From: Loktanella sp. S4079
GTDB lineage: Bacteria; Pseudomonadota; Alphaproteobacteria; Rhodobacterales; Rhodobacteraceae
Direction: 5' to 3'
NCBI RefSeq assembly: GCF_000967725.1
Contig: NZ_JXYE01000002.1
Location: forward strand, 248,001 to 312,000
DNA length: 64,000 nucleotides
A program made the position numbers and the translations under genes. Under the pieces are notes generated by a model. It saw only the letters and a list, made by a program, of their open reading frames with translations. It was not told where the DNA came from and did no database searches. Below are positions 19,869 to 28,930 of the stretch, one piece after another. Within the stretch, counting starts at the first letter, position 1, and each line of letters starts with the position of its first letter.

Positions 19869-20390
19869 ATGAGTATTCACACCGGTATTGACGGGCCAGA
19901 GCCCACGCGCCTTTCGGCGGCAAGTAGCGCGAGCTTTATGGCGAGCTATTTGGATACCCTGACCTTGGTCGAGCGGCTACATAGGCTGCTGCTTGATGTG
20001 ATTAAGGACGAATTCGAACGTGTCGGGATTCTGGAAATTAACGCAGTTCAAGCGCTCTTGCTTTTCAACGTTGGTGATAACGAAGTGACCGCCGGAGAGC
20101 TAAAAACGCGTGGTTATTATCAGGGATCGAATGTCTCGTATAACCTTAAGAAGCTCGTCGATCTGGGCTATATGCATCATCAACGCAGCGAGGTTGATCG
20201 CCGATCCGTCCGTGTCCGCCTGTCAGAGAAAGGGCGAGAGGTTCGGATGATTGTTGCCAAACTCTTTGCCACCCACGCCGAAGGATTAGTTGCCCGTGGG
20301 GTGCTCGATCATGAAGGGATTGAGGATATCACAACGTCATTGCGTAGGGTTGAACGCTATTGGACCGAACAGATCCGCTACATCTATTGA
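19869..20390 (+). CDS. MarR-family winged-helix regulator, LdtR-like
   Basis: A 173-residue MarR-type regulator. The winged-helix region lies at about residues 65-125 (TAGELKTRGYYQGSNVSYNLKKLVD, whose final part is the recognition helix, then a wing with DRRSVRVRLSEKG). LdtR-type proteins of alphaproteobacteria control L,D-transpeptidases and cell-wall stress responses, but no such target is adjacent here. The 110-nt upstream space is AT-rich and could hold its own operator. It is convergent with the DUF1194 gene. Confidence 0.78.
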   Translation: MSIHTGIDGPEPTRLSAASSASFMASYLDTLTLVERLHRLLLDVIKDEFERVGILEINAVQALLLFNVGDNEVTAGELKTRGYYQGSNVSYNLKKLVDLGYMHHQRSEVDRRSVRVRLSEKGREVRMIVAKLFATHAEGLVARGVLDHEGIEDITTSLRRVERYWTEQIRYIY

Positions 20391-20466
20391 TGCGTTCTCC
20401 TGCAGCATTGTTGGTTAGTGATTTACTAGGTTTCCCTTGGGTCGACGTAGTCGCGTCGGCCCGTAT

Positions 20467-21141
20467 CTATTCCAATGCGCCCGTTGCGATGCTTTCCAAC
20501 TCGCGTAGCAGTTTGCGTTCCATCGCCTTTGCGTATTCTTCGAAATTTTGTGCCGTTTCAACAAATGCGCCTGAACCACGAATAACATAAGATTCGTAAT
20601 AATTGGCCAGTTCAGCCGTTGGCGACCCGTCAATAACCAGCCCATTCACGGTCACCCCGTCTGGTAGACGTGTGGAAGAAATATCTTGGGGGCGTGGACC
20701 CGTATTCGCGCGACCATCACCAGAAATATCCAAGGTTCGTTTCCAACAATCGGGCTGTTGATCAAGCAGGGCGAACCCGGTGAGCAATGCCGAACCAATC
20801 GCCGTTGTCGGCGCGGCGACGTTGCGTTGATGCACCCAGAGTTGACCCACGGCGCGTTGCAAATCCTTTACTGATTGTAGCGTTGTCCACGGAAGAATGA
20901 GGTGCTGATCCTGCGGGCCGCTCCATTCGTAGACAGAAATACGAATAGGTGCGGCGGCCTGTAGAAATAGAACCTCTTGCACCCGATCGCTTTGCAGCGC
21001 CGTTGCGAGGCCTTCGAGTTGCAGCCTGTACTCATGTGTGTCCACAGAACCAGATACATCCAATCCCAGAGCAAGAGCCTGCCGACATGCGGCGTCTGCA
21101 AATGCTGGTAGGCAAATCAGGAGCGTTGCAGCACGGATCAT
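20467..21141 (-). CDS. DUF1194 (von Willebrand A-type) exported protein, second copy
   Basis: A 224-residue protein with a cleavable signal peptide (first 17 residues, ending AFADA) and a VWA-like DUF1194 domain. The MIDAS motif appears as DVSGSVD near residue 29. The conserved WSGPQDQHLILPWTTL and DISGDGRANTGP blocks are typical. It shares this layout with the gene just upstream, with which it overlaps by 4 nt, so the pair looks like a tandem duplication. Function not known; probably a periplasmic metal-dependent binding protein. Confidence 0.85.
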   Translation of the reverse strand: MIRAATLLICLPAFADAACRQALALGLDVSGSVDTHEYRLQLEGLATALQSDRVQEVLFLQAAAPIRISVYEWSGPQDQHLILPWTTLQSVKDLQRAVGQLWVHQRNVAAPTTAIGSALLTGFALLDQQPDCWKRTLDISGDGRANTGPRPQDISSTRLPDGVTVNGLVIDGSPTAELANYYESYVIRGSGAFVETAQNFEEYAKAMERKLLRELESIATGALE

Positions 21142-21869
21142 CCACGTGATCCTTGGTCACTTGGCAGTTGCCCCACAATTGGAGGCGTCACTTCGCGGAT
21201 GAGTTTGCGTCGCATTGCATTCTCATAGTCATCAAAATCTTCGGCGATCTCGATAAATGCGCCGGGACCACGGATCACGTGTTGTTGGTAGAACACGACA
21301 GGATCAGGGGCCGAGAGCGCATCATCGGATCGGATAACAAGCCCATTAACTGTAACGTTATCAAAGGGAAAGGCGCGATATGCCGCAGCCGGGCCAAAGC
21401 CTTCGTTGTTGGCGCCATCCCCCGCGATATCAATCGTGTGCTGTGTGCAATTGGGAACGTCGCGCAACTGTATCGCAGCATGACCCAAGGCATAGCCCAT
21501 AGCGGTCGGAAAATCATCATGTGCGCGGCTGCTGTTGATGATTGTCTCAGCGGTGGTAAATAGGTCGTCTTGGGTTTCAATTAGTGTCCACGGGACAAGA
21601 TCGCGCTGATTATACCGCCCGCTCCATTCAAAGATGAAAATTGCAACCGGGTCGGGGTTTGTCATAAACGCGTCAACTACATCGGGCGCGATAAGCGCAG
21701 CAGCTAACCCGCTGCGCTGAAGTCGGTCCTCGCGTTCATCAACCGAGGACGACACATCAATGGCAAGAACCAACGCCAATCGACAGGCCTGTGCGGGCAA
21801 TGCCGCGCAACACAGCCCGGCGATCAGCGTGGCCCTTACCAGTGACCAGTGTTTTCCATGCTCGCCCAT
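21138..21869 (-). CDS. DUF1194 (von Willebrand A-type) exported protein, first copy
   Basis: A 243-residue paralogue of the following gene. A signal peptide ends near residue 28 (LPAQA). The MIDAS is DVSSSVD, with matching WSGRYNQRDLVPWTLI and DIAGDGANNEGFGP blocks. The start codon lies 34 nt inside the gloA reading frame, in another frame; the ATG at 21869 follows GGCGGAACC. Coupled to the second DUF1194 gene by a 4-nt overlap. Confidence 0.83.
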   Translation of the reverse strand: MGEHGKHWSLVRATLIAGLCCAALPAQACRLALVLAIDVSSSVDEREDRLQRSGLAAALIAPDVVDAFMTNPDPVAIFIFEWSGRYNQRDLVPWTLIETQDDLFTTAETIINSSRAHDDFPTAMGYALGHAAIQLRDVPNCTQHTIDIAGDGANNEGFGPAAAYRAFPFDNVTVNGLVIRSDDALSAPDPVVFYQQHVIRGPGAFIEIAEDFDDYENAMRRKLIREVTPPIVGQLPSDQGSRG

Positions 21870-22264
21870 GGTTCCGCCGGTGCGAGGCTCTCGCCTGCCT
21901 GCAAAAGTTCAATTGAAATATTGTCAGGGGAACGCACAAACGCCATGTGCCCGTCGCGCGGTGGGCGATTGATCGTGATCCCGTTGTCCATCAAGAGCTG
22001 GCAAGTTTCATAAATATTATCAACAGCATAGGCGAGGTGACCAAAGTGACGGCTATCCGCTGGCAGGCCTTCGTCACCATCCCAATTATAGGTTAACTCA
22101 ACCGGGCATTCCTCTTGACCCTCGGGTGCCATGAAAATCAATGAAAAGCGGCCGCCTTCGTTATCAATCCGGCGCGTTTCTTTCAGGCCAAGCAGGGTAA
22201 AGAACGCCATCGTTTTCTCGAGGTCCTTCACGCGGACCATCGTGTGTAAATATCTGAGGGCCAT
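21836..22264 (-). CDS. gloA: Lactoylglutathione lyase (glyoxalase I)
   Basis: A 142-residue vicinal-oxygen-chelate protein that isomerises the methylglyoxal-glutathione hemithioacetal. Visible metal ligands are His in YLHTMVRVKD, Glu in PVELTYNW, His in SRHFGHLAYAV and Glu in NISIELLQAG. ATG 22264 (MALRYLHTM) has AAGGAAC upstream; an in-frame ATG nine codons earlier is less likely. Its 3-prime end overlaps the DUF1194 start. Confidence 0.88.
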   Translation of the reverse strand: MALRYLHTMVRVKDLEKTMAFFTLLGLKETRRIDNEGGRFSLIFMAPEGQEECPVELTYNWDGDEGLPADSRHFGHLAYAVDNIYETCQLLMDNGITINRPPRDGHMAFVRSPDNISIELLQAGESLAPAEPWASMENTGHW

Positions 22265-22373
22265 TGGTTGTTCCTTTGTCTGATGTCTCAAATGACCCTA
22301 GTGCGCAGCACGCCCAAGGCAAATGCCAAAATGGACGATGTCAAACTATATTGAATTGGCTTGGGGGGTATCA

Positions 22374-22448
22374 TGGCAGTCCCTAGGGGAATCGAACCCC
22401 TCTTTCCAGGTTGAAAACCTGGCGTCCTAACCGATAGACGAAGGGACC
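22374..22448 (-). tRNA. tRNA-Glu (TTC)
   Basis: Clover-leaf read on the minus strand: acceptor GGTCCCT/AGGGACT with a G-U first pair, anticodon stem CCAGG/CCTGG around loop TTTTCAA (anticodon TTC), T arm GGGG-TTCGATT-CCCC, discriminator G and an encoded CCA (22374-22376). It is repeated identically at 22487-22561. Confidence 0.95.
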
Positions 22449-22486
22449 GCACGAGATATGTATCACTGGTTCAGTGATAATCACCA

Positions 22487-22561
22487 TGGCAGTCCCTAGG
22501 GGAATCGAACCCCTCTTTCCAGGTTGAAAACCTGGCGTCCTAACCGATAGACGAAGGGACC
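22487..22561 (-). tRNA. tRNA-Glu (TTC), second identical copy
   Basis: Identical in sequence to the copy at 22374-22448, including the encoded CCA. The 38-nt spacer between them holds a perfect hairpin TATCACTG-GTT-CAGTGATA (22461-22479), which may guide processing of a tandem precursor. Confidence 0.95.
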
Positions 22562-22647
22562 GCTCTGGTGTGACGCGCTTTTAGGAAAAGCCGGGGTAGG
22601 GCGCAAGAGATATTTTCAATTAATTTCACATTTTTCGGCGAAACCGA

Positions 22648-24411
22648 TTAATGGGCGGGGGCGGCATCTTCGAGACGTAATTGCACCGATTGACGTCCGC
22701 GCCATGTGTTCACCTCTAGGCGGCCCGCAAGGTGAAACCGTGCCCCTTTGTGGTTCATCAACATGGGGCCAAGCGGCCCGTCCATCCCACCAAAGCAAAT
22801 GGAATCAATCCGCGCGCCCAGCCCATCTCCAAAGGTAACCTTGAGGTGGTTCGCCCCCACTTGTTTCGCAAAGAGGATCTGTACATCGGGAAAGGCAAAG
22901 CGTGGGGCAGGTGCACCTGCGCCAAAGGGTCCAGCTTGCTCGATCTGCTCGACCAGTTCGACCGTGGCTGCGCCGGGCATCAATACACCATCTAGCCGCA
23001 AATCTGCTGGCCCGATATCTGCGGCCCCTTGTTTCGCGAGCAACTCGGCCAATCTTTCCATTGCGGGTTCCAACTGATCGCGGGCGACGGTCAAACCAGC
23101 GGCCATTTTATGCCCACCCCCTTTGATCAAGAGCCCCTCAGTAGCAGTACGTTGAATGGCCGCACCCAAATCAATGCCCGATACTGACCGGCCAGAGCCT
23201 TTACCCTCTTCATTATCGAGGCCGATAACAATGGCAGGGCGGTTGGTGGCTTCTTTAAGGCGGGATGCAACGATTCCCACGACACCGGGGTGCCAGCCTT
23301 CGCCCGCGGCCCAAACCAGAGGTCCATCAAGCCCGCGTGCAGTCGCTTGCGCGAGTGCTTGGTCGCGCACTTGGGTTTCGACTTCACGGCGCTCGGTGTT
23401 GAGCTGGTCAAGTTTGCTCGCCATGGCGTCGGCCTCGTGTCGGTCGTTGCTGGCTAACAGGCGCGCGCCAAGGTCGGCCTGACCAATGCGCCCGCCCGCA
23501 TTCACCCGTGGTCCCAGTAGAAAACCAAGGTGATAGCTGCTGGGTGCCTGATCCAATCCGGCCACATCGGCTAGCGCGGTTAGGCCGATCCGCTGCCTGC
23601 GTCCCATGACGGTCAGCCCTTGGCGGACAAATGCGCGGTTCACGCCAATCAATGGGGCGACATCGGCGACCGTGGCTAACGCGACCAAATCCAACATGGC
23701 CATCAGGTCCGGACCCCGAGCAGATTGTGCGCGCAGTTGGCGATTTGCTTCAACAAGCATCAAGAACACCACCGCAGCCGCGCATAGATGGCCAAGGTCA
23801 CCGCTTTCATCTTGTCGGTTCGGGTTCACGACAGCCACAGCATCGGGCAATGTCTCGCCACCGAGGTGGTGATCCAAAACGACGACATCGGCCCCTTTCG
23901 CCGCCGCGATTGGGCCATGGGACAAAGTCCCGCAATCCACGCAAACGATAAGGCTATGATCTGCAGCCAACTTTGCCATCGCCTCATCATTGGGGCCATA
24001 GCCTTCGTCGATGCGGTCCGGCACATAGAGCGTCGCCTCTTGTCCCATCTCGCGTAGCCAATTGATCAGCAGCGCGGCTGAAGTACCGCCATCGACATCG
24101 TAATCTGCGAATATCGCGATGCGTTCGCGGTTACGCACGGCTTGCAAAAAACGTGCTGCGGCTTGCTCCATGTCACGCATTTCATGTGGATCAGGCAATA
24201 GATCGCGTAGCGTCGGGGCCAGAAAAGCTTCGGTCTCTTGTGATTGAACGCCGCGCCTGACCAACGTCCGACAAAGCGGCGCGGGCAAACCCGTTGCTTG
24301 CACCATCGCCTCAGATTGGCGGTCTTCTTCGATACTTGGACCGATCCAGCGTCTGCCCGTTGCAGATTCGCTCACGCCAAGAAACGCTTTATGTTGTGTC
24401 TGTGTCATCAT
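22648..24411 (-). CDS. recJ: Single-stranded-DNA-specific exonuclease RecJ
   Basis: A 587-residue 5-prime to 3-prime exonuclease of the DHH superfamily used in recombination and mismatch repair. The metal-site motifs are ADYDVDGGTSAAL, CVDCGT and VVLDHHLGG, with the DHHA1 RGGGHK-like motif as LIKGGGHKMAAGL. The longest frame begins at a TTG 9 nt upstream; the paired ATGs at 24411 and 24408 are more likely. It is last in the series hom-glpX-recJ, an order common in Rhodobacterales. Confidence 0.93.
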   Translation of the reverse strand: MMTQTQHKAFLGVSESATGRRWIGPSIEEDRQSEAMVQATGLPAPLCRTLVRRGVQSQETEAFLAPTLRDLLPDPHEMRDMEQAAARFLQAVRNRERIAIFADYDVDGGTSAALLINWLREMGQEATLYVPDRIDEGYGPNDEAMAKLAADHSLIVCVDCGTLSHGPIAAAKGADVVVLDHHLGGETLPDAVAVVNPNRQDESGDLGHLCAAAVVFLMLVEANRQLRAQSARGPDLMAMLDLVALATVADVAPLIGVNRAFVRQGLTVMGRRQRIGLTALADVAGLDQAPSSYHLGFLLGPRVNAGGRIGQADLGARLLASNDRHEADAMASKLDQLNTERREVETQVRDQALAQATARGLDGPLVWAAGEGWHPGVVGIVASRLKEATNRPAIVIGLDNEEGKGSGRSVSGIDLGAAIQRTATEGLLIKGGGHKMAAGLTVARDQLEPAMERLAELLAKQGAADIGPADLRLDGVLMPGAATVELVEQIEQAGPFGAGAPAPRFAFPDVQILFAKQVGANHLKVTFGDGLGARIDSICFGGMDGPLGPMLMNHKGARFHLAGRLEVNTWRGRQSVQLRLEDAAPAH

Positions 24412-24490
24412 GACCGACAATAGAGAAAGGGCGCGACTGGTGCCACGCCCTATTCTCGCTTTGTATCAAATACTCAAATCATAGTTGCGT

Positions 24491-25456
24491 TTACGCGACT
24501 GGATTACGATAGATCATGCGACGGACTGATCCCGTTTTCGAACGCATCAGGATGGTTTCTGCGGTGACGTAACCAACTTCGCGTTTGATCCCGCTGACCA
24601 AAGATCCGTCAGTAACGCCGGTTGCTGCAAAAATCACATCGCCAGTCACCAGATCATCGCGTTCGTACACACGATCAAAGTCGGTTATTCCCGCTTTGCG
24701 CGCGCGGCCACGTTCATCATCGTTGCGGAACAACAGGCGGCCCATGATTTGACCTCCCATGCATTTCAATGCGGCGGCAGCCAGCACGCCCTCGGGCGCG
24801 CCGCCAGAGCCCATGTACATATCAATGCCAGTAACAGCGGGTTCGGCGCAATGCATAACACCAGCCACATCACCATCGGTGATCAACCGAATAGCGGCAC
24901 CTGTTTCGCGCAGCTCAGCGATCATTTCCTCGTGGCGTGGGCGTTCTAGCACACAGACAGTGATATCACGTGTGCTGCATCCCTTCGCCTTAGCAAGGGC
25001 ATGGACACGCTCGCTAGGCGACATGTCCAATGTCACGACGCCCTTGTCGTAGCCAGGCCCGATGGCGAGCTTATCCATATAAACGTCTGGTGCATGCAGC
25101 ATCGACCCGCGCGGGCCCATCGCGATCACAGCCAGCGCATTTGGCATATCTTTGGCAGTCAGTGTCGTACCTTCAAGCGGATCAAGCGCGATATCCACGC
25201 CAGGGCCGGTTCCTGATCCAACTTCTTCGCCGATAAATAGCATCGGAGCTTCGTCGCGTTCGCCTTCGCCGATGACGACAACGCCGGCAATATTGAGTTT
25301 ATTCAATTGTGTACGCATCGCATCCACTGCGGCCTGATCGGCAGCTTTTTCATCGCCACGCCCGATAAGAGGGGTGCAGGCGATTGCGGCAGCTTCGGAT
25401 ACGCGGGCAAGTCCCAGTGAAAGTGAGCGGTCGTTAAAATCGGCAGCTTTGGTCAC
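24491..25456 (-). CDS. glpX: Class II fructose-1,6-bisphosphatase
   Basis: A 321-residue GlpX-type phosphatase for gluconeogenesis. Signatures include VVIGEGERDEAPMLFIGEEVG, the metal-binding DPLEGTTLTA, and the MGSGGAPEGVLAAAALKC substrate loop. It uses Mg2+/Mn2+ and hydrolyses fructose 1,6-bisphosphate. It sits between hom and recJ on one strand; the 137-nt gap from hom may allow a separate promoter. Confidence 0.93.
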   Translation of the reverse strand: MTKAADFNDRSLSLGLARVSEAAAIACTPLIGRGDEKAADQAAVDAMRTQLNKLNIAGVVVIGEGERDEAPMLFIGEEVGSGTGPGVDIALDPLEGTTLTAKDMPNALAVIAMGPRGSMLHAPDVYMDKLAIGPGYDKGVVTLDMSPSERVHALAKAKGCSTRDITVCVLERPRHEEMIAELRETGAAIRLITDGDVAGVMHCAEPAVTGIDMYMGSGGAPEGVLAAAALKCMGGQIMGRLLFRNDDERGRARKAGITDFDRVYERDDLVTGDVIFAATGVTDGSLVSGIKREVGYVTAETILMRSKTGSVRRMIYRNPVA

Positions 25457-25593
25457 GGTAAGGGGGTCCTTTCATCTATGAGACCCCTAAACCTTGTCGA
25501 CGCCTGCGCTGCAATACTGTTTGCGCTAACCGATCTGGATTGGCTTAAGCAAAACCAGAGGTTGCTGCAAATTAGGCAAATTGTCGCGTAGAC

Positions 25594-26880
25594 CTACAAT
25601 TCCTCGATGCGAATTGCCACTGGATCACCCGACACAACGCCTGTCGTGTGGAAAGCTTCGAGAGCTTCCTCAAGCGCTGCGCGTGTCGTTTTATGGGTGA
25701 CGATCAATACGGGGGCAGCGGTATCAAGATGTCCGTATTGGCGCATGCGATCAATCGAAATCCCGGCCTCTCCCAAGGCATGGGCGACCTTGGCCAATGC
25801 GCCGGGTTTGTCGAGCAGTTGAAGCCGCAAATAGTAGGGCGCAGGGATTGCCGCCCGCGCGGCACGGGCCTTGCGCAACGTGTTTGCAGGCTGCCCAAAG
25901 GTCGAAATCCGAATTCCACGCGCGATATCCATGACGTCGCCCATTACTGCACTCGCCGTGGGGCCTTCGCCCGCGCCTGGTCCGCGCAGCACGACTTGGC
26001 TGACGGCGTCGCCTTCGAGAACGACCATGTTGGTGCCGCCCTCAAGCTGCCCCAAGGGCGAGGTATCTGGTACCAAACAGGGCGACATACGTTGCTCCAG
26101 CCCGCGCCCGGTCATCTGAGCCACACCGAGCAGCTTGATCTTGTAGCCCATGTCCGCGGCTTGGTGGATGTCCTCGATGGTGACAGCACCGATGCCTTCC
26201 AGCTCAACAGCGTCAAAATCGACCTGTGTTCCAAAGGCAATCGACGCAAGTAGCGCAAGTTTGTGACCCGCATCAATCCCGCCCACGTCCAGTTCGGGGT
26301 CCGCCTCGAGATAGCCAAGGTTATTGGCCTCGTCGAAAACGGCTTCATAGCTCAGGCCCGCACTTTCCATGCGGGTCAGAATATAGTTGCAGCTTCCGTT
26401 CATCACACCGATGACGCGCGAGATTTCATTCGCGGCAAGACCTTCTGTCAGGGCTTTGACCACAGGGATACCACCTGCGACGGCGGCCTCAAATCGAATG
26501 ACACGGCCAGCTGTTTCGGCGGCTTCGGCCAGAGATTGCCCGTGAATAGCCAAAAGCGCCTTATTCGCACTCACGACATCTTTGCCAGCCTCAATCGCAG
26601 CGGCAGTGGCGTCTTTGGCAGGGCCTTCGTGCCCGCCCATAACTTCGACAAAAACATCTACGTCATCACGTTGGGCAAGCTGAACAGGATCAGTTTCCCA
26701 AGCGTACTTGGATAGATCTACGCCGCGGTCTTTGTCTTTTGATCGGGCGGAGACAGCAGTGATCACCACTGGCCGTCCCGCGCGTTTTTCCAGCAAATCG
26801 GCGTGTTGTTGGACGATTTTGACAACGCCAACACCCACGGTGCCCAGTCCCGCGATTCCAAGGCGTAGTGGTGTCGTCAT
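25594..26880 (-). CDS. hom: Homoserine dehydrogenase
   Basis: A 428-residue enzyme that reduces aspartate semialdehyde to homoserine. The Rossmann motif is GLGTVG (11-16), the substrate region includes GVMNGSCNYILTRM and DVGGIDAGHKLALLA (catalytic Lys), and residues from about 345 form an ACT domain for threonine feedback (YLRLQLLDKPGALAKVA). The frame starts four codons earlier; ATG 26880 (MTTPLRLGIAG) fits relatives better. It heads the hom-glpX-recJ run. Confidence 0.93.
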   Translation of the reverse strand: MTTPLRLGIAGLGTVGVGVVKIVQQHADLLEKRAGRPVVITAVSARSKDKDRGVDLSKYAWETDPVQLAQRDDVDVFVEVMGGHEGPAKDATAAAIEAGKDVVSANKALLAIHGQSLAEAAETAGRVIRFEAAVAGGIPVVKALTEGLAANEISRVIGVMNGSCNYILTRMESAGLSYEAVFDEANNLGYLEADPELDVGGIDAGHKLALLASIAFGTQVDFDAVELEGIGAVTIEDIHQAADMGYKIKLLGVAQMTGRGLEQRMSPCLVPDTSPLGQLEGGTNMVVLEGDAVSQVVLRGPGAGEGPTASAVMGDVMDIARGIRISTFGQPANTLRKARAARAAIPAPYYLRLQLLDKPGALAKVAHALGEAGISIDRMRQYGHLDTAAPVLIVTHKTTRAALEEALEAFHTTGVVSGDPVAIRIEEL

Positions 26881-26935
26881 GTCTGGGTCCATCCATTCGT
26901 TACTAAGTTATGGACCTACTAGCGAATAGGGCGGG

Positions 26936-27166
26936 CTACTGCAACGCAGCGATGTTGATCGCCCTTAGCCGTTCAGCGCGGGCCTGCAATGCCGCAACAC
27001 GTGCGGCGAGTTCTTCGTCGGTGTTTCGCATCGGTGCATCGAATTCAGGAAGTTGCCTTAGCCGTGGGTAGGGGGCCTCTTGCGCGGCTTCACCAATGGT
27101 GCCGTCAAGCGCCGGGAACTCTGCACATGCGGCCAGTGCGACAAATAGAAATGCAGTCAATCTCAT
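26936..27166 (-). CDS. Small hypothetical lipoprotein
   Basis: A 76-residue protein with a lipoprotein signal: MRLTAFLFVALAAC gives a lipobox at LAAC, Cys14. The mature part has a Pro-rich segment followed by a helical, Glu/Arg/Ala-rich C terminus (ELAARVAALQARAERLRAI). It would be lipidated through Lgt, encoded in this window. It is upstream of hom on the same strand. No family recognised. Confidence 0.65.
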   Translation of the reverse strand: MRLTAFLFVALAACAEFPALDGTIGEAAQEAPYPRLRQLPEFDAPMRNTDEELAARVAALQARAERLRAINIAALQ

Positions 27167-27261
27167 GGCGCTATCTATGCAGTGGAGTGGTCAAAGCGCA
27201 AGCTCTCTAGGAACTGGGCGCAACTTGGGCTAACTCTGCTTAAATGCAAACGAGGTGTTCC

Positions 27262-27747
27262 ATGCAGCAGTCAGATCAAACCGAAGTTCAAGCCTCTATT
27301 CATGTGTCGACACCACGCCGGATTGTCGCATTCTGCGTTTCTTTGGTTTTGGGATGCTTGGTCATCTACATTGCATTGCGCCAACCACCTGCGCCGGTCT
27401 TCTTGGTGTTTATGCTCGCCTTTGGTCTCGCCGCTCTTTGGTTGGCCGAGAAAATACGGCGCGCGCCATTCTGTACGATCGAACTGACGGAAACCGAATT
27501 GCGGGATACAAACGGAACCAGCATCGCGCGGTTAGACGAGATCAAGAACATTGATCGTGGTGTGCTGGCGATCAAACCGTCGAATGGCTTTACGCTCATC
27601 CTGAAAAACACGAAACCCCGGGCTTGGGCTCCGGGGCTCTGGTGGCGCCTTGGGCGCCGTGTCGGCGTGGGTGGTATAACCTCAGCAGGTCAAACCAAAT
27701 TCATGGCCGAGCAGATAGCGCTGCGTTTGTCGGAAGATAATCAATAA
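27262..27747 (+). CDS. Hypothetical membrane protein with two N-terminal spans
   Basis: A 161-residue protein with two hydrophobic segments (about residues 22-40 and 46-62) and a C-terminal soluble part that looks like a small beta-rich PH-like domain (CTIELTETELRD, then IKPSNGFTLILKN). ATG 27262 has GAGGTG upstream; an earlier in-frame start lacks one. The stop is 7 nt inside the convergent Tad gene. Unknown function. Confidence 0.6.
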   Translation: MQQSDQTEVQASIHVSTPRRIVAFCVSLVLGCLVIYIALRQPPAPVFLVFMLAFGLAALWLAEKIRRAPFCTIELTETELRDTNGTSIARLDEIKNIDRGVLAIKPSNGFTLILKNTKPRAWAPGLWWRLGRRVGVGGITSAGQTKFMAEQIALRLSEDNQ

Positions 27748-28355
27748 CAAGTAGTGTTTTCGTCACTATCTTCAAAGCAAAGTTGGGAATGGAATCGCGG
27801 TCGAATAACGGTGAAAGTATCAAATTCAACATCGTCCAAGTTGGTTTCCATAAATGGCCCTAGCCCAATAGAAAAAGGAGCGGTGTATGTAGTTGATGTT
27901 TCAACCAATATTGCTTGTTGATGATTGTCCATGATTGGAATGCGGTCAATAAGGTTATTTAGCGAAGAAGTGGTATGAGGAACGAGCCCAACATCCCCAA
28001 CCTTCGACCAGATCACTCTGACACTGTCATCAGATGGGGTGCGGTTTTCCCCATTGAGAAACTCAAATGAGGTAACCCTCACATTCCCAGGACCGCTCAT
28101 TTTGTGTCCAGTCAGTACGTTAAAAAGCCTGTAAGAACCGGTCACGTAATCATCATTTACGACATCGCGTCGACTATACATATCGGCAATGGTTAACCCG
28201 GCACGGGTACTGAGAGACTCTGCACGAAAAGCGTCGAAGTACACGTGCGTTGACAAAAGAGCCCATACGAGTATCGGTACCGACAGCATCAATTCAACGG
28301 ATGCTATCCCTTCCTGATCACGCCAGAACTCTCGAAGTGGTCTCAGTTTCATCAT
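27741..28355 (-). CDS. TadE/TadF-like pseudopilin-type protein
   Basis: A 204-residue protein with the TadE-like N terminus: a short basic leader, DQEGIASVELMLSVPILVW at about residues 13-31 (G/A-x4-E pseudopilin pattern) and one membrane helix. The remainder is periplasmic. It is the last of three overlapping Tad genes (4-nt overlap with the preceding one). Tad minor pilins help assemble Flp pili; no secretion ATPase or Flp pilin gene is in this window. Confidence 0.8.
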   Translation of the reverse strand: MMKLRPLREFWRDQEGIASVELMLSVPILVWALLSTHVYFDAFRAESLSTRAGLTIADMYSRRDVVNDDYVTGSYRLFNVLTGHKMSGPGNVRVTSFEFLNGENRTPSDDSVRVIWSKVGDVGLVPHTTSSLNNLIDRIPIMDNHQQAILVETSTTYTAPFSIGLGPFMETNLDDVEFDTFTVIRPRFHSQLCFEDSDENTTCY

Positions 28356-28930
28356 TGTGGTTCCACTACGTAAGAAGACAAAGCAACGAGAGCATAGGAG
28401 CCTCCGGCTTGTGCATTGCTGTTATTGTTCGCAATGGTGCTTCCCAAACTTGGGACTTCAACACGCCCAATTCGCGAAAACGGCATGAGCGGGTCAATAC
28501 GTGCGCAGACGCGCATGAGCACAAGTTCATTGTTGGAACCATGTTGAATAGTTGTCGCAGGGCGTGCATCTTCGTTACGATTGATACATCTTGTCGGGTC
28601 CTGCAAGGCGGTCCACGTTGCTTCAGGGTCTTGAACCCGCATCTCAACGAAGACTTGGTTGGTGCAATCAGGGATAATGCTGGCTACCTCACAAATACTC
28701 TCTCTGATGCGTTCATCGCTGGGCTCAGAAAGCGTACCAATTCTTATGTCTCGCACAACAATGTCGACGCCGCGCTCCAGCATGAATTGCCGCACCGCAA
28801 TCATACCGCTTTCAAAGGTCATTAGGAAAAATGCGAAAAAGAACGGGAATATTATGACGAACTCAATCGTCGCAAGCCCCGCGTCATCATCCCTGAAACG
28901 ACGAAAGAATGATCGAATTTCTGTTATCAT
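28352..28930 (-). CDS. TadE-family minor pilin
   Basis: A 192-residue protein with the TadE signature: basic N terminus, DDDAGLATIEFVIIFPFFF at about residues 14-32 with the E+5-type Glu, then one membrane helix. The periplasmic part has four cysteines, possibly disulfide-bonded. It overlaps the genes on both sides by 4 nt (ATGA), so the three Tad genes are translationally coupled. Confidence 0.83.
   Translation of the reverse strand: MITEIRSFFRRFRDDDAGLATIEFVIIFPFFFAFFLMTFESGMIAVRQFMLERGVDIVVRDIRIGTLSEPSDERIRESICEVASIIPDCTNQVFVEMRVQDPEATWTALQDPTRCINRNEDARPATTIQHGSNNELVLMRVCARIDPLMPFSRIGRVEVPSLGSTIANNNSNAQAGGSYALVALSSYVVEPQ

Noticed and set aside
22374..22561. Two near-identical 75-nt blocks that could be mistaken for repeats of an array
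   Set aside because: They are tandem tRNA-Glu genes; no CRISPR-type array exists in the window.
25648..26253. Plus-strand frame of 201 codons inside hom
   Set aside because: Antisense shadow of a well-conserved homoserine dehydrogenase.
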